From assembly GCF_000422505.1 (NCBI RefSeq), contig NZ_AULX01000012.1:248001-312000 (forward strand): a stretch of 64,000 nt of DNA, in the 5' to 3' direction. The notes under the pieces were generated by a model, which was not told the DNA's origin, made no database searches, and saw only the letters and a list, made by a program, of their open reading frames with translations. This document shows positions 19,255 to 29,338 of the stretch, in pieces (positions within the stretch are counted from its first letter, which is position 1; each line of letters starts with the position of its first letter). The translations under genes were made by a program, and so were the position numbers. This DNA is from Paenibacillus pinihumi DSM 23905 = JCM 16419 (GTDB lineage: Bacteria > Bacillota > Bacilli > Paenibacillales > Paenibacillaceae).

Positions 19255-19306
19255 ATGTAGGTAAAACGAACTTATAACATACTAAGGTATATGGGAGGTT
19301 GAACGG

Positions 19307-20509
19307 ATGTCAACAAAAGGTCGCCACTTATTTACTTCTGAGTCTGTAACCGAGGGTCATCCCGATAAAATATGTGACCAAATTTCCGATGCTGTATTGG
19401 ATGCTTTTCTTGAAGTTGATCCTTATGCGCGCGTAGCTTGTGAAGTATCTGTAGCCACCGGACTGGTGCTTGTTATTGGGGAAATCAGCAGCCGTGCGGA
19501 TTATGTGGATATCCCGGCTATCGTTCGCCGTACGATTAAGGATATCGGATATACCCGTGCCAAGTTTGGTTTTGATGCCAGCACATGTGCGGTATTGACC
19601 TCGCTTAATGAGCAATCTGCTGATATTGCACAAGGTGTAAACGCAGCGATTGAGACGCGTGATGGCAAAGATATTCGTCAGGAAAATGAAGATATCGGTG
19701 CAGGCGACCAAGGTTTGATGTTCGGTTTTGCTACAAATGAGACTCCTGAACTGATGCCACTGCCAATCGCATTGTCACACCGTATTGCACGCCGGCTGTC
19801 AGAGGTAAGAAAGAACGGAACCTTGGAATACCTCCGTCCAGATGGCAAAACCCAAGTTACAATTGAATATGTGGAAGGCAAGCCAGTTCGTGTTGATGCT
19901 ATTGTCGTTTCTACTCAGCATGCTGAGGAAATAACGTTGGAACAAATCCAAAACGATATTCAAGAGCATGTAATTAAGCCTGCTGTACCATCCGAATGGC
20001 TTGATGATGCTACAAAATATTATATTAACCCAACCGGTCGTTTTGTTATTGGCGGACCTCAAGGTGATGCCGGTCTTACAGGGCGTAAAATTATCGTTGA
20101 TACTTATGGCGGCTATGCTCGTCATGGCGGTGGTGCTTTCTCAGGTAAAGACCCGACAAAAGTTGACCGTTCTGCAGCTTACGCAGCACGTTATGTAGCG
20201 AAAAATATCGTTGCGGCGGGACTTGCTGACAAATGCGAAATTCAGCTTGCTTATGCAATCGGTGTAGCCACCCCTGTATCCATTAACGTAGATACTTATG
20301 GTACTGGCAAAGTAGCAGAAGAGAAACTGGTAGAAGTGATTCGCAGTAACTTTGATCTGCGTCCTGCTGGTATTATTAAAATGCTGGATCTGCGTCGCCC
20401 GATTTATGGACAAACTGCGGCTTACGGTCATTTTGGACGTACAGATGTAGATTTGCCATGGGAGCGCGTGGACAAGGCTGACAAGCTGAAAGCGGATGCT
20501 CTGAGCTAA
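19307..20509 (+). CDS. metK: S-adenosylmethionine synthetase
   Basis: MetK makes S-adenosylmethionine from methionine and ATP in the cytoplasm. The 400-aa length and motifs are canonical: [13 protein letters not shown] near residue 17, [12 protein letters not shown], and the [19 protein letters not shown] loop. The start ATG 19307 follows GGGAGGTTGA. It is flanked by terminators and so is a single-gene unit. Unlike B. subtilis metK, the 133-bp upstream gap holds no recognisable SAM (S-box) riboswitch. Confidence 0.97.
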   Translation: MSTKGRHLFTSESVTEGHPDKICDQISDAVLDAFLEVDPYARVACEVSVATGLVLVIGEISSRADYVDIPAIVRRTIKDIGYTRAKFGFDASTCAVLTSLNEQSADIAQGVNAAIETRDGKDIRQENEDIGAGDQGLMFGFATNETPELMPLPIALSHRIARRLSEVRKNGTLEYLRPDGKTQVTIEYVEGKPVRVDAIVVSTQHAEEITLEQIQNDIQEHVIKPAVPSEWLDDATKYYINPTGRFVIGGPQGDAGLTGRKIIVDTYGGYARHGGGAFSGKDPTKVDRSAAYAARYVAKNIVAAGLADKCEIQLAYAIGVATPVSINVDTYGTGKVAEEKLVEVIRSNFDLRPAGIIKMLDLRRPIYGQTAAYGHFGRTDVDLPWERVDKADKLKADALS

Positions 20510-20525
20510 TAAAGTACCCTCTTAG

Positions 20526-20560
20526 ACCGTCATACATTTTAGTATGGCGGTTTATTTTAT
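20526..20560 (+). terminator. Intrinsic terminator after metK
   Basis: A 10-bp stem (20526-20535 with 20542-20551, one G-U pair) and a six-base loop, followed by a T-rich tract. Confidence 0.85.
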
Positions 20561-20633
20561 TTATGCTCTAAACTTCGCCAATTAATTAACCGAAAATATA
20601 TATACAATTGTCTTTTTGGGGAGTGAGTCAGCT

Positions 20634-23600
20634 TTGGTTCGGAATTTAAGACGGATTTCAGTATTGCTAGTGACAGTGTTAATCGTAGAGTTATTGTTAA
20701 ATATGGTATTATCAGCTCCTGTCAAAGTCGAAGCTGCGCCATCAGGACCGGTTTTGCTCGGTACCTATCCTGTTGATGACGCTGTAAATGTACCAGTAAA
20801 TTCGAATCTCTCAATGACGTTTGACGAGAATGTAACCAGAGGAACCGGTTCAGCTTCCATTTCCATTCGTAAAGTAGCAGATAATCAAATTGTAAGGTCG
20901 ATTTCTGCTGCTTCAGGAAGCGAAATTTCGATTAGCGGCAATATCGTAAATATTAACCTTCCATCGGGTACGCTTGAAGCAGGTGGTGATTATTACGTTC
21001 TTGTTGATGCTGGTGCTTTCCAAAACAGCAATGGGGCTAACTTTGCAGGCATCGTAAATGCGACAGCATGGAATTTCTCAGTTATATCAACAGATTCTAA
21101 CTCACCATTGATTACCTCCATGTATCCGGCTTCCGGATCAGTCGTACCGATCGATACTGCACTTGAACTGGTATTTAATAAAACGGTGTATGCCTCTGCC
21201 GGGAATATTACCTTGCAAAATGAAAACACCGGGGATGTGCAGGTGATTTCCGTAACATCAAGCAATGTACAGGGAAGCGGGTCGTTTAACAGAACGATTC
21301 GGGTTACCCTACCATCTCAGTTGGCTTCTGGGAGCAGATACAACGTAGCCATTGATAATAATGCTTTTGTGGATTCATATGGCAAAGGAACAACTGCGGT
21401 TAGCGGTTGGAACTTTACTACATCAGCTCCCCCAATGGCCATGCCAAGCTTTAGCCCGTCACATAAGGAGAACGGGGTAGCGGTGAATGCGCCGCTCACG
21501 ATGAGCTTCAATGCGGCTATGGTTAAAGGAAGCGGAAATATTGAAATTCGCCGAATTTCTGATAACCGTATGTTTCAAACGATTAGTGTAGGCAGCCCGA
21601 ATGTACAAGTATCAGGATCCTTCGTTACAATTACGCATAATAATTTTGATGCGAATACAGGCTATTATGTCATTATGGATAGCGGCGCTTTCCGTTCTGC
21701 GGTAGGCTCTATCAGCTTCCAGGGGATTTCAGATGCTTCCACATGGAGCTTTAATACAGTAGATAGCCAAAGCCCGACAGTACGGACTCTTAGCCCAAGC
21801 CGGGGTTCAACTGCCAACGCATTGGATACCAGGCTTGAAATTACATTCGATAAAGAAGTCTACCCGAGAATAGGTAATGTAGTTATCCGCAATGCCTCCA
21901 ATGACGCAGTCTTTGCTTCCATTCCTGTCACTTCTGATTTGGTTACTGGCGGTGGGACAAGTAAAATTACTGTGAATCCGGGAAGACAATTTGTTGATAA
22001 CAGCTCCTATTACGTTCAAATTGGAAATCAGGCTTTCGCGGACAGCTCGGGCAACAATTATGCGGGTATTAATGACAAGTCGACCTGGACTTTTAGAGTA
22101 AATAAAGACACTTCAGCTCCACATATCGTGACTTACTCTCCTGCTAATAATGCAACGAATGTCTCCACCAGCCCGACGATGTTTGTTACGTTCAACAAGC
22201 CGATTCAACGAGGAGACGGCGTTATTACAATTAGACGTTCAGGTACAAGTTCATCCTTTTCCACTACAGCAACTGTAGATACGAATGACAACAGAAAACT
22301 AAATATCAGACCATCATCGTCGTTAATTAATGGGGTTTCGTATTTTGTAGAAATCCCGGCTGGTGCCGTAACCGATTTGGCCGGTAATAAGTTTCCAGGC
22401 ATTCAAAATGAGTTTCAATGGACCTTCCGAACTGGAGTAGATACGGCAATTCCACAGCTTTCCAAGGCGGAAATGTCCGGCGGTACCCGAATTGTTCTTA
22501 CGTATTCCAAAACGTTAAATGCAGCTTATGCTCCTCCTGTTTCAAATTTTTATGTAACAGTCAACGATGTTTCAAGAAATGTAACAGGTATTTCTATTAA
22601 TGATAAGACAGTTACATTGTCTCTCCCGAATGGGGTCATATACGGTCAGACGGTGAAGGTGTCTTATTCCAAGGGCTCTACACCACTTCAAGACTTGTCA
22701 GGCAATCAGGCGAATAATATATCAAGTTATACGGTTACGAACTCTTCAGATACTACCTTGCCGAAGCCAACCAGCGGGACAGTCAGCAATAATACGATAA
22801 CTGTTTATTTCTCTGAAGGCCTAAGTGCAATGCCTTCGGTACAGGACGCGTACAATCAATTTACTGTTTTTGTAGGTGGCAGTTCTCGTTCGATTAAAAA
22901 TGTTGTGGCAGGTGGAATGGCGGCTACAATTACTCTTGATTCCATTGTTTCGGATAATGCTCCCGTTTATGTGAACTATACACCGGGTTCTTACGCGCTC
23001 CGTGATTACTATGGAAACTCTGTACAAGCCTTTAGCAATTTTTACGTCCGTAACCCGTTTGACCGGCAGCCGCCTGAGCTTCAGACATTGACAGTGAACA
23101 GCAATAAGGTGACGCTGACCTACAATAAAGGGCTTACTACGAGCCCTGTTCCAACTGCAAGCCAATTTGCCGTTCTGGTCAACCAACAAGCCAGAGGTAT
23201 TACCAATGTAGAAGTAAATAATACACAAGTCATATTGACGCTGGCATCTTCAGTATCGACGAACCAAAATGTACTGGTTAGCTATGTGGTTGGTTATCCG
23301 CCAATTATCGATTTGTCGGGCAATCAAGCGCCATCCTTTTCAAATCAGGCGGCTACGCATACGACAGGTACCGGGTTATTGACCGGTGCATATGCCCAGG
23401 GGCAAAGCATCACGCTGGCCTTCTCGCAGAATTTGAACAGCAGCTATGTACCAGCGGCATCCCAATTCAATGTGAGGATTCAAGGCGTATATACCTCGGT
23501 AAACAGTGTGACTGTATCCGGGTCTAATGTGGTTCTTCAATTATCAAAAGCTATTAATTCTGGTGATGCGGTGCTTGTCAGCTATACTGGCTCTACAGGA

Positions 23601-25004
23601 AGCCTACGAACCTCTACAGGTACAACTGTAGGGAGCTTCACTGACTATAAAGTCACTAACGGTAATAATAGCGGAAATAACGGCAATAATCCGAACCCTG
23701 GCCAGGTAAACCTTCCAGCGGGAATGGACAATGCAGCAGCAGGCGGAATTAATATGAAAGACTCCCTTGCCACGACGAGTCTGGATATGACTCCAGCCAA
23801 CCGCGCGGCCAGCCGCTATACGATTCAGACCGATAAACTGCAGGCTGCTTATGATGCGATTCTGAAAGGAAGCGGAATAGCGCCAAGAGTCCAGTTCACA
23901 GTGCCAACATCGGAGCAGGCTGCAATTGTTGCCGTATCGCTGGGCCAGCTGGAAAGTACGCAAAAGCAAATGTCCAATGCTTCATTTGCTGTCAGCTATA
24001 GAGAAATGATGTACGAAATCCCATTGAGCAGCCTGAACTTTAATGAACTTGCAAAACAGGCCGGAACCAACTCGGCTAATACGCAGCTGCTTATTCGGAT
24101 TGATGCGACATCAACGATTTCGTCGTCCAGCTCACTGATGTCTATGATTAATCGTTCACCGGGCCAACTGATGACGAGCCCAGCTTACTTCCAGCTTTCT
24201 GTGCTTGGCAATGGAGCAGAAAAAACAGTTGATTCGTTGTCTGGTTATGTAACGTATACGATGAACTCGAGGATTCAATTCGATGCGAAGAAAACCTCGG
24301 CCATCTGGCTTGATCCGGAGACAGGCAAACTGTCTTATGTCCCGACCCAGGTAAAAACAGTGAATGGCGCTTCTGCTGTATCGTTTATGCGTCAGGCTGC
24401 CGGAGGTTCCTATGCGGTGATCAATGGATCTGCCAGCTTTACGGATACGGGCAAACACTGGGCAGGCAGCGATATTATTGCATTGACAGGCAAGTATATT
24501 ACAGAGGGACGTACAGCAACGAAATTTGAACCGGAGAAGCCGGTTACCCGCGCTGAATTTGCCATGTTCATTGCAAGAGGCCTTGGCTTGTCCGGCGATA
24601 AAGCGGCCGGGGCGAAATTCAAGGATGTGAGTGCCTCTTCACCGATGGCAGCTTATATCGGAGCCGCGTCCAAAGCTGATATCGTCAAAGGAAATCCGGA
24701 TGGCAGCTTTAAGCCGAATGATTTTATTACCCGTGAAGAGATGGCTGCCATGATCATTCGGGCAGCAGCGGTCGCCGGTGTAAAAATCGATCTGAACGGC
24801 AGCGCCGCTTCTTACTTCACCCCGTATAAGGACCGTGGAAGCATTTCAAGCTGGGCGCGTGATTCCCTGGCAAGAACAGTCGAGGCGGGCATTATTACCG
24901 GTCTGACGAAGGACACGATGGGGCCAAAAGCGAATGCAACACGGGCGCAAGCGGCGATCATCATTAAAAGAATGCTGGTTTATATTAATTTTCTTGATGC
25001 TTGA
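20634..25004 (+). CDS. Giant SLH surface protein with Big_5 and SwmB-type repeats
   Basis: The start is probably TTG 20634, ten bases after GGGGAG (20618-20623), giving about 1456 aa. A signal peptide (RRISVLLVTVLIVELLL, then VEAAPSG) is followed by about five Big_5-like Ig modules of about 105 residues, recurring as YPVDDAVNVPVNSNLSMTF, YPASGSVVPIDTALELVF, YSPANNATNVSTSPTMFV. About four SwmB-like repeats follow, each with PLQDLSGNQ/PIIDLSGNQ-type ends, then a unique domain of about 230 residues. Three C-terminal SLH domains carry VTRAEF, ITREEM and ATRAQA. It is probably a rod-like protein held in the wall by the pyruvylated polymer; ligand unknown. Confidence 0.85.
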   Translation: MVRNLRRISVLLVTVLIVELLLNMVLSAPVKVEAAPSGPVLLGTYPVDDAVNVPVNSNLSMTFDENVTRGTGSASISIRKVADNQIVRSISAASGSEISISGNIVNINLPSGTLEAGGDYYVLVDAGAFQNSNGANFAGIVNATAWNFSVISTDSNSPLITSMYPASGSVVPIDTALELVFNKTVYASAGNITLQNENTGDVQVISVTSSNVQGSGSFNRTIRVTLPSQLASGSRYNVAIDNNAFVDSYGKGTTAVSGWNFTTSAPPMAMPSFSPSHKENGVAVNAPLTMSFNAAMVKGSGNIEIRRISDNRMFQTISVGSPNVQVSGSFVTITHNNFDANTGYYVIMDSGAFRSAVGSISFQGISDASTWSFNTVDSQSPTVRTLSPSRGSTANALDTRLEITFDKEVYPRIGNVVIRNASNDAVFASIPVTSDLVTGGGTSKITVNPGRQFVDNSSYYVQIGNQAFADSSGNNYAGINDKSTWTFRVNKDTSAPHIVTYSPANNATNVSTSPTMFVTFNKPIQRGDGVITIRRSGTSSSFSTTATVDTNDNRKLNIRPSSSLINGVSYFVEIPAGAVTDLAGNKFPGIQNEFQWTFRTGVDTAIPQLSKAEMSGGTRIVLTYSKTLNAAYAPPVSNFYVTVNDVSRNVTGISINDKTVTLSLPNGVIYGQTVKVSYSKGSTPLQDLSGNQANNISSYTVTNSSDTTLPKPTSGTVSNNTITVYFSEGLSAMPSVQDAYNQFTVFVGGSSRSIKNVVAGGMAATITLDSIVSDNAPVYVNYTPGSYALRDYYGNSVQAFSNFYVRNPFDRQPPELQTLTVNSNKVTLTYNKGLTTSPVPTASQFAVLVNQQARGITNVEVNNTQVILTLASSVSTNQNVLVSYVVGYPPIIDLSGNQAPSFSNQAATHTTGTGLLTGAYAQGQSITLAFSQNLNSSYVPAASQFNVRIQGVYTSVNSVTVSGSNVVLQLSKAINSGDAVLVSYTGSTGSLRTSTGTTVGSFTDYKVTNGNNSGNNGNNPNPGQVNLPAGMDNAAAGGINMKDSLATTSLDMTPANRAASRYTIQTDKLQAAYDAILKGSGIAPRVQFTVPTSEQAAIVAVSLGQLESTQKQMSNASFAVSYREMMYEIPLSSLNFNELAKQAGTNSANTQLLIRIDATSTISSSSSLMSMINRSPGQLMTSPAYFQLSVLGNGAEKTVDSLSGYVTYTMNSRIQFDAKKTSAIWLDPETGKLSYVPTQVKTVNGASAVSFMRQAAGGSYAVINGSASFTDTGKHWAGSDIIALTGKYITEGRTATKFEPEKPVTRAEFAMFIARGLGLSGDKAAGAKFKDVSASSPMAAYIGAASKADIVKGNPDGSFKPNDFITREEMAAMIIRAAAVAGVKIDLNGSAASYFTPYKDRGSISSWARDSLARTVEAGIITGLTKDTMGPKANATRAQAAIIIKRMLVYINFLDA

Positions 25005-25058
25005 CCTAACTATTAGTGATGAATAAGTTGAATGAATGATTTTCGAAGCAGGGTCGCC

Positions 25059-25125
25059 GTGTGAAGATTCTTCCGAAATTCGGGAACAAAGTCGAAAGCT
25101 TCGCTTCCCCAGAATTCTTTCACAC
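25059..25125 (+). repeat. Imperfect inverted repeat downstream of the SLH gene
   Basis: GTGTGAAGATTCT (25059-25071) pairs imperfectly with 25111-25125, and GGGAA (25082-25086) pairs with TTCCC inside the loop. No T-run follows. The 353-bp gap 25005-25357 holds this hairpin and the terminator after it, but no gene I can support. Confidence 0.45.
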
Positions 25126-25173
25126 TTGGGCCATACGGCTTCCGTTTGTTTTGTTCCACTTATACAGAAAAGG

Positions 25174-25200
25174 CTGCCGACACCATGCGGCAGTTTTTTT
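25174..25200 (+). terminator. Intrinsic terminator
   Basis: CTGCCG (25174-25179) and CGGCAG (25188-25193) with an eight-base loop, followed by seven T residues. Confidence 0.9.
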
Positions 25201-25357
25201 CTATTTAATTAAAAAATCCATAATTATTTGGTAATTCCAAGCGATGAATCCCCGTCAATTCTAAAAAACTATTAAAGTCTTCTAATTTTGCGGAACTTTT
25301 TTCTACGTTTAGAAGTCTATAACTAATAGATTTCTAGATGGGAGAGTTGCAGGAGAA

Positions 25358-28102
25358 ATGCGGAAACCGTTAAACAGAAGCGAAAGACGCAAAGGGATGG
25401 ACCGGGCCGTCCCGGCAAAAAAGACTGTTGCAACGATGAGAAAGCAGATTTTAATCGTGACGTTGAGCGGAGTATTGCTGGTGCAGCCGTTTGTTCCGCT
25501 TTCTTTGACATGGGGAGGAACGGTTGTTTCGGCAGCATCCGCACAATCACCTTCCATTAAGCTGCAGGATGAAGTGATGGTAACGTCCGGAGTCAAGCAG
25601 CAAAAATATGTATGGACTTCAACGCGGAGCAACAAGGCTGTTCAGGCCAACGTATATGTGCTGGAGCTTGATTTGAGCAATCCGTATGTGAAACTGGATG
25701 TGATGAGCGGTAAAAACAGTACGGTCGCCAGCAAAAATACGGTCACGAATATGGTTGCTGAAACCGGAGCTGTAGCGGGTATAAATGCAGACTTCTTCAT
25801 TATGACTGCCGAGGGTGTTGGAATGGGCCCGCAAATTACCGATGGTAACCTGGTGACCACTCCTTCTGTAATTAAAGGCATGTATTCCTTCTCTCTGGAC
25901 AAGAACCGTACGCCTGAAATTGATAACTATTCCTTCGAAGGAACCGTAACAGCGGAGTCAGGTGCTTCTTTTTCACTATCCGGCATCAACAAGACCAATT
26001 ACACGATGGATACAGCTAACGGCGGCCAGCGGAGTCATGTCAATGCGCTCTATATGTATACAAGCGCCTGGGCTACGACTGAACGCCCGCAGAACAGCGC
26101 GACTATTCCGACTGAAGTGTTGGTCAAAAATGGCGTAGTAACGCAGATTCAGGAAAACGGCTCGATTCCCGGCACGGTGACGAATGACGGCTACATACTC
26201 AGGGCACATGGAGATGCAGCCAAATTCGTGCGGGAGAACCTGAAAGTTGGTCAACAGGTCTCGACAAATTATAATCTGGTGTCCCTGACTACAGGAGCGA
26301 AGAAGGATCCGGGTACTTTCCAGATGATGGTCGGCGGGCATACGATGCTTGTAGATAACGGGAAGGAAGCTGCATTTACCCGTGACATTTCCGGTGTAAG
26401 CGGCAGCAGCCCGGTAGCACGTACGGCGATCGGGTATTCCAAGGATAGCAAGAAGCTGTATCTGTTCACAGTTGAGAAGCAAGGCAGCAGCTCGGGCATG
26501 ACGCTTAAGGAATTGCAGACTGCAATGGTCTCTCTTGGGGTGTGGAAAGGGCTTAATCTCGACGGAGGAGGTTCTACAACGATGGTGTCGCGTCCGCTGG
26601 GTGATTTCGCAGCAGGGCTGACACACTCGACCTCGAACGGGGTTGGAACATCCCAGCGTGCTGTGGCCAATGGTCTGGGGGTATACACGAATGCTCCTCA
26701 AGGCGAAGCAAAAGGAATCCGCGCCAGCGGACCTTCAAGCGTATTCGTTAACGGGCCGGCGGAGTTCTCCTTGAAAGGTTACGACACCTACTATAATCCG
26801 ATTAAATTTGATGGAGCCAATGCAACCTGGAGTGCGAAGTCACTGGGCAGCTTCTCCGGAAATGTATTTACAGCCAAGAAAACCGGGAAAACGACACTGA
26901 CGGTCAAATCCGGCAGCGCATCAGCGACAATGGATGTGGAAGTGGTTGCCGGAAGCCAGATTGATCAGATGACCGTGTCCCCGAGCAGCAGCTCGGTTGC
27001 TGCAGGTTCATCCATCAGCCTGCCAGTTAAGGTGAAATTAAACGATGGCCGCGAGCTGACGGTTCCGGCTGAATCCATAACCTGGGAGCTGCAAGGCATG
27101 AAGGGCACCGTGAAGGACGGAAAGCTGATGGTCGAGTCCGTGAACAAGGGCGCTGATAATGCCTATGCGATTGCAAGATATGACGGCTATGCTACAATGG
27201 CTGCCTTCTCTGCTTCGAAATCGGTAGCATCGAAAGTTTGGGAAGACTTCGAGAAGGTGAATTACCCGATTACGTTTAAAGGCAATCCATCCGGCACATT
27301 AGGTTCTGCTTCTATTGCCAAAGGGCTGGGCGGCAAGGAAGGATCTGCCCTGCAAATTACGTATGACTTCACCACGGGCGCCGGCGGCCGTTGGGCTTAC
27401 GCAGTACTGGGCAGCAACGGAAAGGCCGTAGAGGGCAAGCCTGTAAGCCTGACAGCCTCCGTCTATGGAGACGGCAGCAAAAACTGGCTGCGCGCCGAGG
27501 TAAACGATGCCAAAGGGAAGACACATTATCTCGATCTGGCCAGACCTCTTGATTGGACCGGGTGGAAGGATGTCAAGGTGGACTTGAGCGGGCTGGGCCT
27601 AAGCTACCCAATCTCGGTCAAGCAGATTTATGTCGCGAACCCGGAATCCGGACAAGAGGAGCGCGCACTCACAGGACAGGTAGCAATTGACGATATTAAA
27701 TTTGAATATCAGAATATGGTTTCAACTCCCGCGGCTTCCAAAATCGAGCTGACAATCGGCAAGAAGAGCGCCGCAGTAAACGGCCAGGCAACAGCCCTTG
27801 ATGCAGCTCCAATCGTTTTGAGCGGGACTACTTATGTGCCGCTGCGTTTCGTATCGGATGCGATTGGCGGTCAGGTAAACTGGGAAGGCAGCAGCCGCCG
27901 GGTGACTTTTATCCGGGGAAGCAAGATGCTGGACCTTTGGATCGGACGCAAGGAAGTTGTGATGAATGGCTCAAGAATCAAGACGGAAGTTAGTCCTATT
28001 GAACGCAGCGGCAGAACACTCGTGCCGGTCCGTCTGGTATCCGAGCAGCTTGGTTTGACCGTGAATTGGGACAGTAAGGCCCAAAAAGTTACAATCCAAT
28101 AA
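25358..28102 (+). CDS. Secreted phosphodiester glycosidase-like protein with stalk domain
   Basis: A 914-aa exported protein. After a basic N terminus and a hydrophobic signal (KQILIVTLSGVLLVQPF), residues about 90-440 form an NAGPA/DUF2233-type domain, with GINADFFIMTAEGVGMGP and the hallmark LNLDGGGSTTMV. NAGPA domains cleave phosphodiester-linked sugars and in bacteria are tied to exopolysaccharide or wall turnover. Ig-like and carbohydrate-binding-like modules follow (about 450-790). The last 110 residues contain two copies of the copper-amine-oxidase N-terminal (stalk) motif, YVPLRFVSDAIGGQVNWE and LVPVRLVSEQLGLTVNWD. ATG 25358 is probable, although GGGAGAG lies 11 bases away and AGGAG only two. 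The substrate is unknown. Confidence 0.8.
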   Translation: MRKPLNRSERRKGMDRAVPAKKTVATMRKQILIVTLSGVLLVQPFVPLSLTWGGTVVSAASAQSPSIKLQDEVMVTSGVKQQKYVWTSTRSNKAVQANVYVLELDLSNPYVKLDVMSGKNSTVASKNTVTNMVAETGAVAGINADFFIMTAEGVGMGPQITDGNLVTTPSVIKGMYSFSLDKNRTPEIDNYSFEGTVTAESGASFSLSGINKTNYTMDTANGGQRSHVNALYMYTSAWATTERPQNSATIPTEVLVKNGVVTQIQENGSIPGTVTNDGYILRAHGDAAKFVRENLKVGQQVSTNYNLVSLTTGAKKDPGTFQMMVGGHTMLVDNGKEAAFTRDISGVSGSSPVARTAIGYSKDSKKLYLFTVEKQGSSSGMTLKELQTAMVSLGVWKGLNLDGGGSTTMVSRPLGDFAAGLTHSTSNGVGTSQRAVANGLGVYTNAPQGEAKGIRASGPSSVFVNGPAEFSLKGYDTYYNPIKFDGANATWSAKSLGSFSGNVFTAKKTGKTTLTVKSGSASATMDVEVVAGSQIDQMTVSPSSSSVAAGSSISLPVKVKLNDGRELTVPAESITWELQGMKGTVKDGKLMVESVNKGADNAYAIARYDGYATMAAFSASKSVASKVWEDFEKVNYPITFKGNPSGTLGSASIAKGLGGKEGSALQITYDFTTGAGGRWAYAVLGSNGKAVEGKPVSLTASVYGDGSKNWLRAEVNDAKGKTHYLDLARPLDWTGWKDVKVDLSGLGLSYPISVKQIYVANPESGQEERALTGQVAIDDIKFEYQNMVSTPAASKIELTIGKKSAAVNGQATALDAAPIVLSGTTYVPLRFVSDAIGGQVNWEGSSRRVTFIRGSKMLDLWIGRKEVVMNGSRIKTEVSPIERSGRTLVPVRLVSEQLGLTVNWDSKAQKVTIQ

Positions 28103-28120
28103 TATTTCATACAGCATCTA

Positions 28121-28129
28121 TGGTATGAT
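28121..28129 (+). promoter_or_regulatory. Extended -10 promoter upstream of degS
   Basis: TGGTATGAT has the TGn extension and a good -10, about 40 bases before the degS GTG; no clear -35 box is present. Confidence 0.45.
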
Positions 28130-28170
28130 AGTAGCAGTCGAGTTTAATAGGAAAGTGGGCGGGTTCGGTA

Positions 28171-29334
28171 GTGGAGTACAGAGTCGATGACATCGATCGC
28201 GTCATCAAAAATGCGATTCAGGTTATGGAAGACAGTAAATATCAAATCTTTGAAATCTGCGAAGCCGCCCGCAACGAGCTTACTCTGCTGACCAAGGAGC
28301 TGGAGCAGGTGTTCAAGGAAACAGCCGAGACGATTGAGAGAGTTGATCGTCTCGAGCTGGATTACCGCCGTTCAAGAATCCGGCTTACCGAGGTAAGCCG
28401 GGACTTTGTCCGGTACAAGGAAGAAGACATCAAGATCGCCTATGAAAAAGCGACGCAAATCCAACTTGAGCTTATGGTTTTTCGTGAAAAGGAGAACTAT
28501 TTAAAGGCGAGGCGGGACGAGTTGCAGCTTCGCGCGAAAAATGTCGAACTTTCGATTGAACGTGCAGAGACCATCAGCTCACAAGTGAATGTAGTGCTGG
28601 AGTATCTGTCCGGAGACCTTACCCAGATTACTAGAATTTTGGAGTCAGCCAAAAATCGTCAACTGATTGGACTCAAAATTATTTTGGCGCAGGAGGAAGA
28701 ACGTAAACGCATCGCCCGTGAGATCCATGATGGTCCTGCCCAGTCTTTGGCTAACCTTGTCATTCGCACAGAGATTGCAGAAAGAATGCTGGTGAAGCAG
28801 GAGTTTCGCCTGGTTCAGGACGAATTAATAGATCTAAAAGGTCAGGTTCGTTCCGGCTTGGAGGAAATTCGGAAAATTATTTTCAATTTGCGCCCAATGG
28901 CCTTGGATGATTTGGGCCTTGTGCCTACGCTGCGCAAGTATGTGCAGGATTTTGAGGAAAAAACAAAAATCCGCACGAACTTTGAGTTGGTAGGCCGGGA
29001 AATTAGACTGCCTTCCGCAATGGAGGCCGGGATCTACCGCTTAATTCAGGAAGCATATACGAATGCCTTGAAGCATGCGAATCCTTCATTTGTATCGCTA
29101 GAAATCACGTATCAGGCCCAGATGGTCAAGATTGTTGTACAGGATAACGGGAGCGGCTTTCATGTCGGCCAAGCCGAACAACGGGCAGCCGAAAATTCCA
29201 GCTTTGGACTGATCGGCATGCGAGAGAGGGTGGATTTGCTCGAGGGAAGATTGGATATCGAATCAGCAATCCAGGAAGGCACTAAAATTACGATTCATAT
29301 TCCTATAAACGCAGAGATAAGAAAGGAGTCTTAA
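28171..29334 (+). CDS. degS: Sensor histidine kinase DegS
   Basis: DegS is a cytoplasmic HisKA_3 kinase without membrane segments. It phosphorylates DegU to control exoenzymes, biofilm, motility and competence. The 387-aa length matches. The N-terminal 170 residues form long heptad-rich coiled coil. The phospho-acceptor block ERKRIAREIHDGPAQSLAN has its His at about 186. The ATPase part has QEAYTNALKHAN (N box), DNGSGF and GLIGMRERV (G boxes). The start is GTG 28171. degU follows after four bases, so the pair is an operon. Confidence 0.95.
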   Translation: MEYRVDDIDRVIKNAIQVMEDSKYQIFEICEAARNELTLLTKELEQVFKETAETIERVDRLELDYRRSRIRLTEVSRDFVRYKEEDIKIAYEKATQIQLELMVFREKENYLKARRDELQLRAKNVELSIERAETISSQVNVVLEYLSGDLTQITRILESAKNRQLIGLKIILAQEEERKRIAREIHDGPAQSLANLVIRTEIAERMLVKQEFRLVQDELIDLKGQVRSGLEEIRKIIFNLRPMALDDLGLVPTLRKYVQDFEEKTKIRTNFELVGREIRLPSAMEAGIYRLIQEAYTNALKHANPSFVSLEITYQAQMVKIVVQDNGSGFHVGQAEQRAAENSSFGLIGMRERVDLLEGRLDIESAIQEGTKITIHIPINAEIRKES

Positions 29335-29338
29335 TAAT

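Noticed and set aside
19174-19306. SAM (S-box) riboswitch upstream of metK
   Set aside because: None of the S-box core or junction sequences is present; the hairpin is the spore-protein gene's terminator.
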